A DNA stretch of 64,000 bases, taken from Nematostella vectensis. Lineage: Eukaryota > Cnidaria > Anthozoa > Actiniaria > Edwardsiidae. Shown here piece by piece: positions 1 through 13,454 of this stretch; position 1 is the first letter of the stretch; each line of letters begins with the position of its first letter. The stretch is from positions 3,631,681 through 3,695,680 of the forward strand of contig NC_064040.1 of the NCBI RefSeq assembly GCF_932526225.1, read 5' to 3'. Below the pieces are notes generated by a model. It saw only the letters and a program-made list of their open reading frames with translations, searched no databases and was not told the origin of the DNA. The position numbers and the translations under genes are program-made.

Positions 1-328
1 TCAGGGCTTCCATGCGTTTGTTACGGTACGACAGTAACCATCGCGCAGAAAAAAAAGCCAACGCTCGTAACCTTGTCTTTTCTCATTGCACAGTCTCTCA
101 TTTAGCAACGCCATGGAAACGCTTACCGAGTATTGATGCTAGGATGCATTAAACATGGCGGAGAATGCTTGGATACCTTTCAAAATAGCGCTTGGAACTT
201 TGAAAGACTATGGTTCACAGAATTTATCAGTCTATGACTCCTACAAAAAAAGTACTGTACTGTCTTTGGTCACACACATATCGTAACTAAACGCATGTCA
301 GTTTTGAGAGTAACACCTAAGATCTCTT
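1..328. other. 3' flank of the carboxypeptidase gene, no gene seen
   Basis: No exon, RNA gene or repeat is recognisable here. It lies just beyond the stop codon of the minus-strand carboxypeptidase gene and probably holds its 3' UTR. Confidence 0.5.
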
Positions 329-3300
329 TTACACTGTGTTTATACTCATCAGGTTGCCGACCATACGAATGTGATGAACGACGAACTCTAGCTGACGGTT
401 CACCTGAACCCAGTCTCCTTTACCCAGGTCTTGTGCTTCGTACAACGCGTCAAAGAGGCCTGGAAAACTGACGCCGAGGTACAGGTTGTGAGCACTTGGG
501 GCGAATACGACGTGTCTGCGGAAAACAAACGAGATCACGACAAGAGCCCGATATGTTCACGAAAACGTACCAGTGTGCAATCGACACGGTCAAAATCTGC
601 CCAAAACGACATGAACCCGAAATCAGTATGGGAGGATAGATGGTAAAACACGTCTTGTCATCTAAATACTTCTTTCAAAACTCACCGTTTATAAGGTCTT
701 CCCGGCAACCCCTCGGGGTTGATAAACGACTTCTCGAACTGGACCAAGCGGTCGTTGGCCATCCTGACGGCGAGAGGGCTGGGTAGAGATAAGGCACAAG
801 TTATTATTTCAAGACACTTGTCGACAGACTCTTACAGCCCACTGTTGAGACTGGCATGTGGTGGTACTACTAGTGTGTGATTCTCATGAGCTTACTTTTT
901 TAGAAAACGCAGTCCACTTACTCCTTTAAGTTGATAGATTCAAGGTGCTCATGAAAAGACTTGGCAGAGGCAGTGAAGCTTTTAATGACAGCATCTAGAG
1001 GTTCTAAAGTAAAGGACAAAAGAACTAGCATTAGCCAATACAACATGGAAAACATGGTATTGTGGTCGGGAATTAAAAGGATTGAGTTTAATGCACTTTT
1101 CCAAGTGACCTGAAAAAGCTGTACAATCTCTCTCTCTAACACAGCCTTTTAATGGCCGTTCCAGAGAGACAGAACCCCTAGTTTTGAACAGACACAAGGA
1201 AAGGCCCAATACAACAAAGTAACTTGACTTAGAAGATCTTGTCAATATCTACTTACCGAGGCTGATTTTCTGGCCCGCTAACACAGCTCCATACGAACTT
1301 TTCAAATCACGTGTGTACTGACTCAATTTTTCCGCGTATCGACTGCAATTAAAAGGTATGAGGGTGGAGTCTGCAAGAGCCGTGCCGATCTGCATCCAAA
1401 GCTGTGTCATTGTGCGATGATACTGGAAGTCACGATCCACAAACGTCTTCATCCAGTGAAACGAGTCGTGTACCGAGTGGTACATGGGGTAACTGCCCTT
1501 AAAATCCCATTTGTTCTGTAGAATTGGCAAAGATTTACAGTATTGGAACGCGTTTTAGCAGCGCAAGGGAAGAGTATGCATTGTATGTCAAAGGTCTAAT
1601 CGTGCCAAAAGTCTCACCGTGTCAAAGGTATATCTGAGGTCTAATGACGGTACCCCCAGACGGTTGTAAAGAGCGGCGTAGTCACTCCCGGACCCCACCT
1701 TTAAAACCCTGAAAATGGTAGTGAGAATATAATGTAAACGTTCGCAATTAATTCTGGGTTGCAGGAACATGGACAAAATGTATATTGTGATAAATGTCTG
1801 ACCCTAAGTGTATTTTTGTAGAATAAAGGCTTAAAGTAATGGTGGTCAGGGCGATGATGATAAAAATGATGATGGTGTTGGTTTAATGGCCGATTGATAA
1901 GGACAGTAAGATGATGCGGGTAATTGCTAAAGCAGTGGTTAAGGTGATGGTGATGGTTATGGTGATGATGATGGTGATGCTGATGGTGGTGGTGATGGTG
2001 ATGATGATAGTGATGATGATGATGGTGGTTATGGTGATGATGATGGTGATGCTGATGGTGGTGGTGATGGTGATGATGATAGTGATGATGATGGTGATGG
2101 TTATGGTGATGATGATGGTGATGCTGATGGTGGTGGTGATGGTGATGATGATAGTGATGATGATGGTGGTGGTGATGGTGATGATGATAGTGATGATGAT
2201 GATGGTGGTGGTGGTCATGATGATAATGGAAGTTGATAATATTAGTGATGATTACGGTGAAGGTTATAGTGATGTTCATTATGATGATGATGGTAAAGAT
2301 GATGATCACTCACTGTGGCCAGTCTCGATTGGACTTGTCCGGGAACTTGCTCTTCCAGTCATTAAACACGCTCTCACCAGACGGGGTGTACACCTGGAGA
2401 AAGAAAACTAGCTAAATATTCCCCGGAAGGTAGTACACCTAACATTCCCTCTACAAAAGGGATACATAGCTAAATACCCCAAAAGCTACAGGACGCAACC
2501 AGGCGCAGAACCAGGAATAGTTCTGACCTTTTTACAAAAAAAAAACGCTGAACACAATTGCCTCAATAACAAAATGACGACATGCAATTCATAATCTTAC
2601 TATCTGTACATATTTTGACCTGTTTTACGTAAACAGGTGTAAATAGGTCTGGATCCATGCCCGAGAACAGTCCTTACAAGTACCTTCTTGGCGACATCAA
2701 AAACCGCATAATCCATCAATGGGCTGGACTTGAGACGTAATGAATAGTTACCTGTGAAGACATAACACTACTTGGAATAATGTGACTTTTATGCAATGGC
2801 AGAACACCATGCTCTAAGGGGTAGCCCGACCATCTCTGGCAACACCTTGTATTTCACACCCTAAGTGATAGGTTGGCCTTCTCCGTCTACTTGTTATTCC
2901 ATACCCTAAGTGATAGGTCGACCTTCTCCGTCTACTTGTTATTCCATACCCTAAGTGATAGGTCGACCTTCTCCGTCTACTTGTTATTCCATACCCTAAG
3001 TGATAGGTCGACCTTCTCCGTCTACTTGTTATTCCATACCCTAAGTGATAGGTCGACCTTCTCCGTCTACTTGTTATTCCATACCCTAAGTGATAGGTCG
3101 ACCTTCTCCGTCTACTTGTTATTCCATACCCTAAGTGATAGGTCGACCTTCTCCGTCTACTTGTTATTCCATACCCTAAGTGATAGGTTGGCTTTTTCCG
3201 TTTACTTGTTATTCCATATACCCTAAGTGATTACGTCGACCTTCTCCGTCGACCTTCTCCGTTTTCATATTTTAAGGGGTAGGATGATATTTCTTATCGA

Positions 3301-6300
3301 CTGTTGTTAGATAAGGCTTACATACCTTGTACCGCTATATCGACGTTAAGGTAAGCTACTGCGCGGTAACTCAACAGATTCGAAAATTCCTGGAGAAAAA
3401 AACCCGGTAAATATCAGACGTTAAATTTCCCTTTCACAAAATAGATTGAATTGTTTTTTTTTTTGTTTTAAGAAAAAAACAAGAAACTTATCCATATCTA
3501 AAAATATGCGACTCTCCAAGCCTTTTACGATTAAAGGCTGTAATGTAAGGCTCCTCCAGAGTTATCCGCCCGGCCGTGAAAACTGCGCCAGCATCAGCAA
3601 TCATTGCTGGAATCGCTACTAACGGCGGTGATCCTAGTTCCTAATTCCTCAGTTCCTAATCGGGGTCAGGGGGGTTACTCCATAAAAAATGCTAAAATGG
3701 TAAAAATACCTCATTTACCGAGTAAAATCGGCTAGCTTCGATAGAAAGGCATTATAAATATGATTTATAAAACTATATATCATGTGGTTCTATAACGTTT
3801 CTATACCGATTTAGCGCTTATTTATTGTTAACTTCTCAAACAGTAAACTTTTGTACTTTTAGGCGCCGCCGACGTAATGAATGTTGTCAACGGTGGAGAC
3901 CACCCAAGTAGAAGTCACGCTTGTATCCCGCGCTTGGTAGTCACCGCGGTGATCCTGGTCCCTAAAACTTCTTGGTTCCTAGACAGTTTCTACTCAGTTC
4001 CTAATCAGTTCCTGATGGCAAGGGAGAGGTAATTTTGAATAACAAAAAAATCGAAATTACCTATTTTCTTTTTTTTTTTACGGCTGGAAATACGCCAGCC
4101 GGATTTATGCTAAATTTCTATTTGAGTCATTACTAGTGCAAAACATTCAAATATAATCTAGCAAAGATAAATGCTATGAGTTTCTAGACTGACTACAGAA
4201 TGACCTCAAAAAATAAAAGCGAATGTTATAATGTCTACGGTGAAGACCACCCAAGTGGAAGTCACGCTTAGATCACGCGCTTGGTAGTCACAATAGCTAC
4301 ACCAAAAAGTAACTGCGCGACATCTAAAAAACTACGGACAGTTAGATAGAAACTGGAAGAGAAGTGACCGGAATATGATTAGAATCATCCAAAAGAAGTG
4401 TAATTCATTCTTTTTAAACAAAATTCATAGAGATTTGCATGATTTTTATAAAAGTTTCTAATCGGTTTCTAATGGTTTTCGGAAGTAGTAACTGGTTCCT
4501 AATTATATAGGAATCAATTTATGCCTTTCACACGCACTTTAATGCACAACACATAGTATAATACAACTGAGATAAAAATCAGGGGTACGGATTTGGATTT
4601 TTTTATACAATTAGAAACGAGGTAGGAACAATTTTTTACTGAAGTAGGAACTGATTACGAGTTGTTGCGTAATTGAGTAGGATCTGAAAACGCGTGTTTG
4701 GTAATCAGAACTCTTACTACTAGAAACCGGACAGTCAAAGAAGAACTGCACTGGAATTGACAGCAATTTATTAAGAATCATCAGAAAGAAGGGGAATTCT
4801 TCCTTATTTAACAAAATTCATAGAGGTTTGCATCATTTTTTAGACCAGTTGCTAATCGGTTTCTACTCGCGACCGGAAGTAGCAACTGGTTCCTAATTAT
4901 AGAAAAAAACTTTCAAACCTTTCACGCGCACTTTATGCCACAACACATATTATAATACAACTGAGTTAAAAATCAGGGGTACAAATTTGGATTTGTGTGT
5001 ACAAATAGGATCGCCTTTTGAATGTTTTGCACTAAAAAATACTGTTGGCATACTTCCAACCGTACTCTCCAATTCTATACAAAAAATACATAATTTTGAT
5101 TTTTTTTTTGTTATTGAAAAATTACCCCCCCCCCCCCCCTTACCATTAGGAACTGAGTAGGAACTGATGACTAGGAACCAAGAAGTTTTAGGAACCAGGA
5201 TCACCGCGATCCGCTACTATCACTTGATCACAAAAAGGAAACTACTCTACAAGACCATTATATCAAACAAGACAGGGGATTCCCAAGTCGCAATGAGGGT
5301 TCGTCGGTCTCTGAAATATCAAGAGAATCTCCCGTATGAACTTCTTTCCAATGCTCGTCCCAGACTCCTACCTCAGCCCATTCAGTGGATCCTAGCACGC
5401 CAGGCTCCTCAGCACCCCAGCTGAGGAACACTATCGTTCTGCGCGGACGCCAATCTGTGAGCAAAAGAGTCTTAGTCTTTGCCAGGCTCTATTGAGTGGT
5501 TGTTTAATCTTAGCCGGGTGCTATAGTGGACCGAAAAGTGAATAAATTATATAGCATTATAGATCATCCAGCGTGTATCATATCTATAGTGGACCGAAAG
5601 GTGAATAAATTATATAGCATTATAGATCATCCAGCGTCTATCATATCTATAGTGGACCGAAAGGTGAATAAATTATATAGCCTTATAGATCATCCAGCGT
5701 GTATCATATCTATAACTTGTGGAAAATGCAATAGGTTCAGCTGTTGATATGAAACTGTTTTGTTTTGTAACTGCTTTCTAAAATTCCAGAACAACATGGT
5801 GTGTGAAACAGCGAAAACAACAGGGTGTGTGAGACAGCGAAAACAATAGGGTGTTTGAGACAGCGATAACAACAGGGTGTGTGAGACAGCGAAAACAACA
5901 GGGTGTGTGAGACAGCGAAAACAACAGGGTGTGTGAGACAGCGAAAACAATAGGGTGTGTGAGACAGCGAAAACAACAGGGTGTGTGAGACAGCGAAAAC
6001 AACAGGGTGTGTGAGACAGCGAAAACAACAGGGTGTGTGAGACAGCGAAAACAACAGGGTGTGTGAGACAGCGAAAACAACAGGGTGTGTGAGACAGCGA
6101 AAACAACAGGGTGTGTGAGACAGCGAAAACAACAGGGTGTGTGAGACAGCGAAAACAACAGGGTGTGTGAAACAGCGAATATTTTTTTAGGTATAAGAGT
6201 GAGGGGGCACGTCTTTTTCGATAGTAACATCCTTAGATATGAACATACTCCTGTTAGCCTTGAGTTCACCAAAAACACGCACAAGTTCCATCAAAGATGC

Positions 6301-9300
6301 CGTGCCACTTGAGGGGTCGGCTGCCCCGAACACCCATGCGTCTCTATGGTTACCAAACATCACCAAACGATCTGAAATAGAGATTGAACAATAATAATCA
6401 TAGAAGGAAGCTTTAGTTTCCCTGAATGGGCATGCGCTGTCAAACAAATCCTTCAAGCCTTTCGGCCCCTTCCCCTACAAAAGCACACTTGGGTCCATAT
6501 ACGAGGGGGTGATAGGCATGTTATTATTTACCAGGCTCCACGCTACCGCGTATGATCCCGACCACATCGTAGACTGGTTTGGTCTCCAGACTCATCTCCA
6601 CATCGAGACTGACATTCCTGAGAACAAACGACATTTGTACTTTCATAATAAGTACTTACAATTCTTAAGTGCCATTCAATAATTTCATCTATTTATTTTT
6701 AGGTTTGTCAGCGATACTCGCTACAGACGTATCTCACATTTATTTTTTGGCTTCCAATAGCACCATCCAGCTATATAAGAAATCCTACCAGGCTCAAGAT
6801 AGCTTAAAAGTCTTAGAAGCCAAGGCCAATACATTAAATTTAGTAAACAGCTAGCAAGCGAAGAAGGTAGAGAAAATCCACGATGTCTACGGCCAACAAA
6901 GGAAGGTTTGATTTGAACACACATAGCAGCCTTACGTTGACGTTAAGGGGTAAGGTGAATTGGCTAGCCACTTATTCACTTTGAAACACGTCTCAAATGC
7001 GAACTTAGCCCGATCAGGCAATTTTATATTTTTCAAAAGTCGGAGAGGAAAAATAAAACTACGTCTGACACAAATACTAGACTCGACGCCTGCCGCCCCT
7101 TTTCGGGCCGCTGTCAAAATACGTCGGCTGTCAATTGTCCCAATGACTCGCGGTGTAGCACAATCAAATGCACGAATCAAATTATAAACAATATTTATGT
7201 AAAGCAAAATTGTAAAACAGCGGTGTTATATACAAGGTAATAATAATTTTAGTAACGACAGTAACGACGAACTCCGGTGAAGTAATTGTAAAATTAATTG
7301 AATGCTTTCAAGGAAACGCCAAGATAGTTCACGGCGCAAGAGATTTACAGTTTACGTATATGACTGCAGATCCACACATCACCAAATTCACATCACCTAT
7401 GAATTATATACCGCGGAAGCGATAAAAAGAGGGCCTGATACAAATACTGTAAAATTTTCATGTTCGGGTCAAAATATTGGGACCACTGGGATTGGCTAGA
7501 AAACAATGCTAATAACAAAGCGCGCTCTCATTGGCCCTTATCGGCATATTCAAATGTCTTGTGTAGGCCGGTTCCTCCCGATGATAAACCCCGTACTAGA
7601 ACACACGTGAGGCTGCTTAACCTTTCAAAGAGCTCTATGAAATATTCTATTCCTTATTTACCGTCATTGATTATACATTTATGTACATGTTTTCGAACAT
7701 TTGTTGTTTTTATTTTATTTTAACTCACTTCTTTCTCCACCAGCATGTACACCTTACCCCTAATCAGCTTTTTTGTTTCCGGTCTATACCTCCCCTGCCC
7801 ACTACCTTCTTCTTAATCTTCCCATTCACCCTATACGCCATGGTAAGAACAACCGCATCACTATCCCGGACACTCCTTATACTCCAACTCCACTCACCGT
7901 AGCATTATCCCCACAATTACCCTCCCGCCCTCACCCCTGCCACCCACCTCTACCCGTATCACAACCATTATCCCCCTTTTAAGTCCCCCTTATCCCCAGG
8001 TGCCATGGTACGAAAACCCGCTTTTTACCAAAAGCCAATCAAACAAAAGGTCATAGGAAAAAAAACAGATTCACTTTTTTGTACCATTTGTGATTATTTG
8101 GGGCCTTATCTACCTCTCGTCATTTGGGTCCATCATGGTGTAGTACGTCATTTGCAGTCCACCTTTCCATTCCTTAGGGGCTTCCTTGATGGTAAGTAGC
8201 CTAAATGCAAAAAGGGTAAGACAAAAGCATGAGGTGAGAATCCATGAGATGTAGTTTACAGTGTGTGGGCAGGGCACCTTGTACAAAGACAAAATGAATT
8301 TTCATATTTTCTCTATCGATTTTCTTTCGTTATGAAAACGATCGAAACATCCATGTCCATACTGCCCACATACATAGGCGTACGTACCCGTACATAATCG
8401 CCCATACTGCCCAAGCTCAAGGGGGGGGGGACTCCGATAAAAACAGATGGGGGTGTTCGTCTGCAAAATCAATTTTAACACTATGGGATGGCACTTTGGG
8501 TGTGGTCAACAGCAATTCTTACCCCTAAAAGATAGCAAATTGAGTGTGTTAGAAGACGATTTTAACCCTAAGAGAAAGCAGAATCGGAAAAACAGTTAAA
8601 CATCCCTTAAGAGATAGCAAAAGGTCGAATTTTATACCCTAAGAGAAAGCAGAATCGAAAAAATCCTTATACATCCCCTAAGGAATAGCAGCTGTTCAAA
8701 TTTTATACCCTAAGACATAGCAAAATCAGAAAAATCCTTAAAAGATGTTACGATCACTCACGTCTACTCCCCCCCCCCCCCCCCCCCCCCCCCAGGGACC
8801 AAGCAAAGTACTAAAAATGTCTAAAATGCTGTGAGATTTCAGTCTTTGATAACATACTTACTTTAAAAAATGTTCTGCATCTTGACTTGAAATTGGGTAT
8901 GATGGGATCTTAGGAAATCCAGCATCTTTGGTTGGTGAGGCATAAGCACCATCTATGAAGAAAAAGAATTGAATTTCACAGTCCCTATGTGCAAATATAG
9001 AGGGATGTTGAGGATCACACAGGCCCGAGTGTCCCTGCAGGTACACTTAAATGGAAGAAACAAAGTACCACTTGCGGCAAGGACAAGACACCTCAGATGG
9101 ATCAGTCCGTCCACAAAGTGAGTGTTTCTGTGGGGCTTCATTGGAAAAGCACATTCTGACCATGAAAAAAACTCTTCTCTTACCCAACAGAAATGCCAGG
9201 TAAATGGTCTGCTTGGGTAGATGAACTCCAACACAAAATGAAAAGGTTTTTAGAAGGGCGTGTGTTTCCCAGTTGCCAAGCCTTCGAAATCCTGAATCCT

Positions 9301-12300
9301 TTCATCACCTTTTCAATAACTTTCAACTAGCAATAATCACCCAAACTGTCACCCTTATAGATGTGATAATGCCGTACCAACAGCGGGATAGCCGAGAGTT
9401 ACGGCATCACCATCCTCAAGGTAGACACTTCCACGCTGTACTCCTGTGGGTGGGAGCCAGTAGGCGTCAGGATAGACCTTGCCTGGACCCTCAGGACTTG
9501 AGTCTGGGTCAGAGTACAGGAGAAGACCTATTGCACCTGCCTCACTTGCAAACTTCACCTGTAATATCAGACAATAACCACTTTTTTTATGAGAAATAAA
9601 AATACTTGTTAAGCATACACTATATCTTTTATAGTTATTGACATGGTTTAAGTATTCCATCTGTATTTCTATGACCCATTTAGTTGAGTAATAAATAGTA
9701 AATACACCTTTGATAGTAGCACTATTTAAAGCGAGGACTGTAGAAAAGTGCAGTCACATATTTTTGGAACAGTCAAGACAAAGGTTTACCCGAGTGTCCA
9801 TGAGTATATTTTTTCCTCTTTAATTTTCATGTCTGAAAACTCTTTGTAAACTCGTCAGTCCCAAGGATATTTGCTTATGATAGAGTTGACTACACAGAAA
9901 ATTTCCTCACCTTATCACCTCTGAAGATTGCACCATACTTAGCAATGGCGATATGTCCAGCTACTGGTACCCCCATCGTCTTGAGCATCTTGAAGTCCTC
10001 CACTCTGGCATAGTTTACAAACACAAGCCTTCCCTGCAAGAAGTCCTTAGTGTTATTTCCTATACATGAGCACAAGGAAGCCCTCTAAAGTTTTAGGAAA
10101 TTTACAGTTTTTAACATTTCCCTTGCAAATGGATGACAACTTTCAAGAACTACACTTTTGCTATTTGAGTTCAACATTGTCCTAAAACCCTCCCCTGTTG
10201 CACCCACCAACATACCGTGACTTGTCCAGAGGGCGAATATGCATGAAATGGAGGGAGTACATTTGGCTTCTCTTCATCTTTGTTTAGGGACTTTTCTCTT
10301 TGGCTTGCACGGAACATTTCTGAGCCATTGGTATTCAAAATGCTGGCTAATCCAGGCCTTGTAGGGTATGACAAGAGAACGTTATACTTCTTTAGCTCAG
10401 CCGAGTCTACACCATATTTAAGCCACTCTTTCTGCATGTAAAGAGCTTGATCATAACTTTCTTGAGAACCAGCAATGTGAGGAATCTTAGTGAAATATCT
10501 GAAAAAATAATAAAATAAAACATTGCGATCTTCTGATTCAACAAAATTTCTGGTAAAACAATGATGCATGCTGGATGGAGAAGGGAGGGGGTGGGTGCAT
10601 GCTGGATGTAGAAGGGAGGGGATGGGTGCATGCTGGATGGAAAAGGGAGGGGATGGGTGCATGCTGGATGGAGAAGGGAGGGGATGGGTGCATGATGGAT
10701 AGAGAAGGGAGGGGATGGGTGCATGCTGGATGGAGAAGGGAGGGGGTGGGTGCATGCTGGATGAAGAAGGGAGGGGATGGGTGCATGCTGGATAGAGAAG
10801 GGAGGGGATGGGTGCATGCTGGATAGAGAAGGGAGGGGGTGGGTGCATGCTGGATGGAGAAGGGAGTGAGGGGGTAGGTACAGGAAATTATCTGCAGGAA
10901 GATCAACAACTTGATTATCCAAAATAATATGTTTCTTATATCTAGCCAAACTCTAGTAAACAGATTAGGTGTTATTTAATTCAAATGACTAGAAGAATAA
11001 AATCAAAAAATGAAAAAATGAGATTCAGTGTTTTGCTGGTTACAAGAGAATCTGTGTATTGTAACCTGCAGTGCTCTACATGTATCAAGTAAAAAAAACA
11101 ATTAAGCATTAATAAAATACAAGTCCAGGCTAAAAAAGCTTAAAGTTTTTGTTAATGTTCTTATGAATTCAATGGCTTTCAGATATGATGCGATTTAGCC
11201 ATCTAAATCTCACCAGCCACTTGAGTCACCACGCTTTATTTTTTTAGTACAACCTAAGTTCGCGTATGAAAAAATTCTTTGTTTTGATCCTATAATTTAG
11301 TTAACGTTTTTTACGATTTTTATCAGTGACTTTTGGCCAAATTAGGAACTGTGACCAAAAACAAGATAAATTTGAATCTAATCTAATTTGAAGTCTAAAA
11401 CATTAACAACCTATCCTAAAACACTTCGCTAATATTGAATTTTACGACTGCATATCGCATATTCCGCGCCATTGGTGGGCAAGCTAATGGAAGACTATAT
11501 TTTGAATTCAAAAACACCCTTGATATTAAACGCAGCAAATAGGTGTGGTTCAGTTCTTCACTTCAGGGAGTGGTGTTATCCAAAATTACAAAGTAAATCA
11601 GCAATCTTTTTACGGCCACAACTTGGATTTGCCACGAAAACGCGAGGTGCTTGCTTTAATTTTTTGCTTGGGGGAATGATAATTTATCTCGTTTCGAAAA
11701 ATATTATACTTATATCTCCAAAAATTACCAGCAGGTGTTGGCGTCGGGAAGCACCCATGTTTCTCATAATTTTTTGCCTTATCTTCATACAAAAGCAATC
11801 CCTTTGAATCGATTCTTGAAATTTGAACATCCAATATCTTTAAATTTTTAGTTTATATCCAAAAAAGGACATGGATATTTTTTCTTTCCAAATTTCCAAG
11901 CATATATATATATTCAAGGGCTATGTAAGATGTGAAGGGTTTGATGTCTAACCTAACCGCAACAATACCGTTTCGAGGACTTAGGTAATTAAACGCTTAA
12001 AAGACTATCTACTGTATACACTAGAAGATTTAGGTACAAAAAGGGGTGATGAAATACCGCTAGTGATATTGAAATCTTGATTGAAGTGTCATCCAAGAAA
12101 GCATCGATTTTATGTTAACACGGAATCAAAATCTCGAGACATCAATAAACATACAAGGTGTAGCTAGCCGTTAATTAAAGCTATATTTAGCTTATCCTAG
12201 CAACCTGGGCTAGTTTTGTCGACCTTTTTCTATAGACGTCTATAATAATGTTTGTAAAATTTATCTCAATGAGAAAATATTGACAGACTGATTACACTTT

Positions 12301-12829
12301 TGACGCTTTCGACTTGAAAATTTCGAAGTAGATTAAACAGCAGATTACTTGTCATCTAACCCTAAACTTATCTTCCCTGCTAGCAGGGAAAAACTTACCT
12401 TAATTGCGACTCAATACGGGAGCTGGATATGCTGTCAAATGCCTCCTTGACAAGTTTAGCGGTCAGGTCTAAGGTCTTTCCTTCGTCTTCCGGCCCGCAC
12501 TTGAACAGAACTAGTCGAACAATATAACCAACTGCAAATGCGACTCCAACAAGAACAACAACCGCAATCAGCGACATAGCAATGCGAATTCGATCATTTT
12601 TAGGCGAATTTGTCTCCAAACTCTCGCCAGGCATAAACTCTACTTCTTCAACTTCAGTACTTTTGCTCTGCATCGGTACAGTTTCGTCCGGGTCGGCCAT
12701 ATCTTCGCCTGGAAGTAAGGTGTAGCGAGTATGGTTTAGAAGGCGTATTCTGATTTGCGCGCTACTCCACACACCTCCGTTCCAAGTTTGCGTTAGCGGG
12801 CTCCTAATATCTGTATGTAAATCTTCCAT
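329..12829 (-). CDS. FOLH1: Glutamate carboxypeptidase II-like membrane metallopeptidase (M28), 17 exons
   Basis: Membrane-bound zinc peptidase of the FOLH1/NAALAD2 family, which removes C-terminal glutamate from substrates such as N-acetyl-aspartyl-glutamate or folyl-polyglutamate outside the cell. Exons read with GT/AG borders and matching phases: 12829-12399, 10498-10216, 10033-9911, 9558-9378, 8952-8862, 8200-8114, 6617-6532, 6371-6249, 5454-5372, 3389-3326, 2751-2684, 2393-2314, 1708-1618, 1515-1257, 1003-922, 778-686, 515-329. They total 2412 nt, 803 residues; human GCPII is 750. Exon 1 gives a cytoplasmic tail and one membrane segment (about residues 82-107), a type II topology. The protease-associated domain spans exons 3-5. 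Zinc and catalytic residues by family alignment are H436, D446 (in [12 protein letters not shown]), E484/E485 (WGAEE), D513 and H610 (YHSVH); all are present. The extra length is mainly the N-terminal tail; M44 is an alternative start. Family is clear, but the ortholog within it is not resolved. Confidence 0.93.
1940..2300. repeat. Imperfect GATGGT/GATGAT trinucleotide repeat
   Basis: An intronic microsatellite of mixed GAT, GGT and GTG triplets between exons 12 and 13 of the carboxypeptidase gene. Long His- or Val/Met-rich open frames across it are by-products of the repeat. Confidence 0.9.
2865..3240. repeat. 45-bp minisatellite, about eight copies
   Basis: Near-identical 45-bp units (core CTTCTCCGTCTACTTGTTAT, then CCATACCCTAAGTGATAGGT) between exons 10 and 11 of the carboxypeptidase gene. 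Because 45 is a multiple of three, one frame stays open with a 15-residue period, but there is no sign that it is coding. Confidence 0.92.
3605..5215. repeat. Inverted and tandem repeat cluster, possible decayed transposon
   Basis: Fills intron 9 of the carboxypeptidase gene. A block around 3945-4010 (GGTGATCCTGG, then CTAAAACTTCTTGGTTCCTA) recurs inverted at about 5147-5209, and a weaker copy lies near 3625-3660. Inside, a segment at about 4310-4600 recurs directly at about 4735-4995 (both contain ATAATACAACTGAG and ATCAGGGGTAC). This is the layout of a non-autonomous element with internal duplication. No coding capacity is seen. Confidence 0.6.
5520..5714. repeat. 63-bp minisatellite, three copies
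   Basis: Three 63-bp units (each with AGTGGACCGAAA and GATCATCCAGCG) in intron 8 of the carboxypeptidase gene. Confidence 0.9.
5793..6178. repeat. 26-bp minisatellite, about 15 copies
   Basis: Unit GTGTGTGAGACAGCGAAAAC followed by AACAGG. The array ends about 70 bp from the donor of carboxypeptidase exon 8, in intron 8. All open frames across it are repeat artefacts. Confidence 0.93.
6618..8113. other. Carboxypeptidase intron 6, no gene
   Basis: About 1.5 kb between exons 6 and 7 with no exon or RNA gene seen. Near 7428-7470 it holds a short dispersed segment (GGGCCTGATACAAATACTGT) that recurs near 14866-14905 in APLF intron 2. Confidence 0.55.
8770..8793. repeat. Poly-C tract
   Basis: An uninterrupted run of about 24 C in an intron of the carboxypeptidase gene. 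Its length is likely to be unreliable in sequencing. Confidence 0.9.
10566..10870. repeat. 31-bp minisatellite, about ten copies
   Basis: Unit GCATGCTGGATGGAGAAGGG then AGGGGATGGGT, in intron 1 of the carboxypeptidase gene, starting about 70 bp upstream (in gene sense) of the exon 2 acceptor. Confidence 0.93.
10871..12398. other. Carboxypeptidase intron 1 remainder, no gene
   Basis: AT-rich intron sequence. I see no exon, RNA gene or clear repeat. Confidence 0.5.
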
Positions 12830-13454
12830 GTATTATTATCATATTTCGCTATAAGTCTCAGGAGGACAGCTGTCTGTTAGGGAAATGATTTGACGGGCAA
12901 ATACATGCAATACTGAGAGAGTAATTTCCGTTGAGTGGGGGGGTGGGGTGCGGGATTTTGAAACGCTTCGGACTAAAAGACAGCTGCAGATTGTTTGGGG
13001 TAATATTTGATATCGCTTTTTTAGAGAAACGTATTGTCGGCAATTTAGTTCACTTATGAAGAATGAAAATCTAACGATCCAACAAAGTCTTTTATTTACA
13101 AAATAAGGAGAATTTTGAATAAAGCTGTTGATATATCTGTTGCGATCGAAGTTTTTTTTTCTGGGTGTTCGATGATGTGTTCTCTCATTTCTTTGTGTGC
13201 AGTGCTCCGTGTCTGAAATCAACAAACTCGTTCGTCTGGAGTCTTGACATTAAACTGAATCTAACAGCTGATATGATTGGCTGGTGTTACATAACACGCT
13301 TTCTGATTGGTCAGTGGATTATTTGTCTTTGAGAGACTGGAAGCGACTGTAAAAGCTTTTGACCGCGTCCTTTCCGCAAAATGGCGAAATTTTAGACTGA
13401 TTTTCTCTCAATTTTGTTTGAAAAGTCGCCCGGGACGACCTGTAACCATAAAAG
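12830..13454. promoter_or_regulatory. Divergent promoter region, carboxypeptidase and APLF
   Basis: The two start codons face away from each other, 625 bp apart. Two CCAAT-type boxes in ATTGG orientation lie at about 13276-13280 and 13306-13310. Shared promoter function is inferred from layout; the transcription starts are not known. Confidence 0.55.

Noticed and set aside
1701-2309. Long His-rich and Met/Val-rich open frames
   Set aside because: They follow a GAT/GGT triplet repeat in an intron on both strands.
5793-6178. CRISPR-like regular direct repeats
   Set aside because: Units are directly adjacent without spacers, in a eukaryotic intron.
5690-6284. Open frames of 131-168 codons with an eight- or nine-residue Cys-rich theme
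   Set aside because: They are the three frames of a 26-bp minisatellite.
10407-10949. Pro/His-rich open frames
   Set aside because: Product of the 31-bp minisatellite; only the part 10216-10498 is exon.
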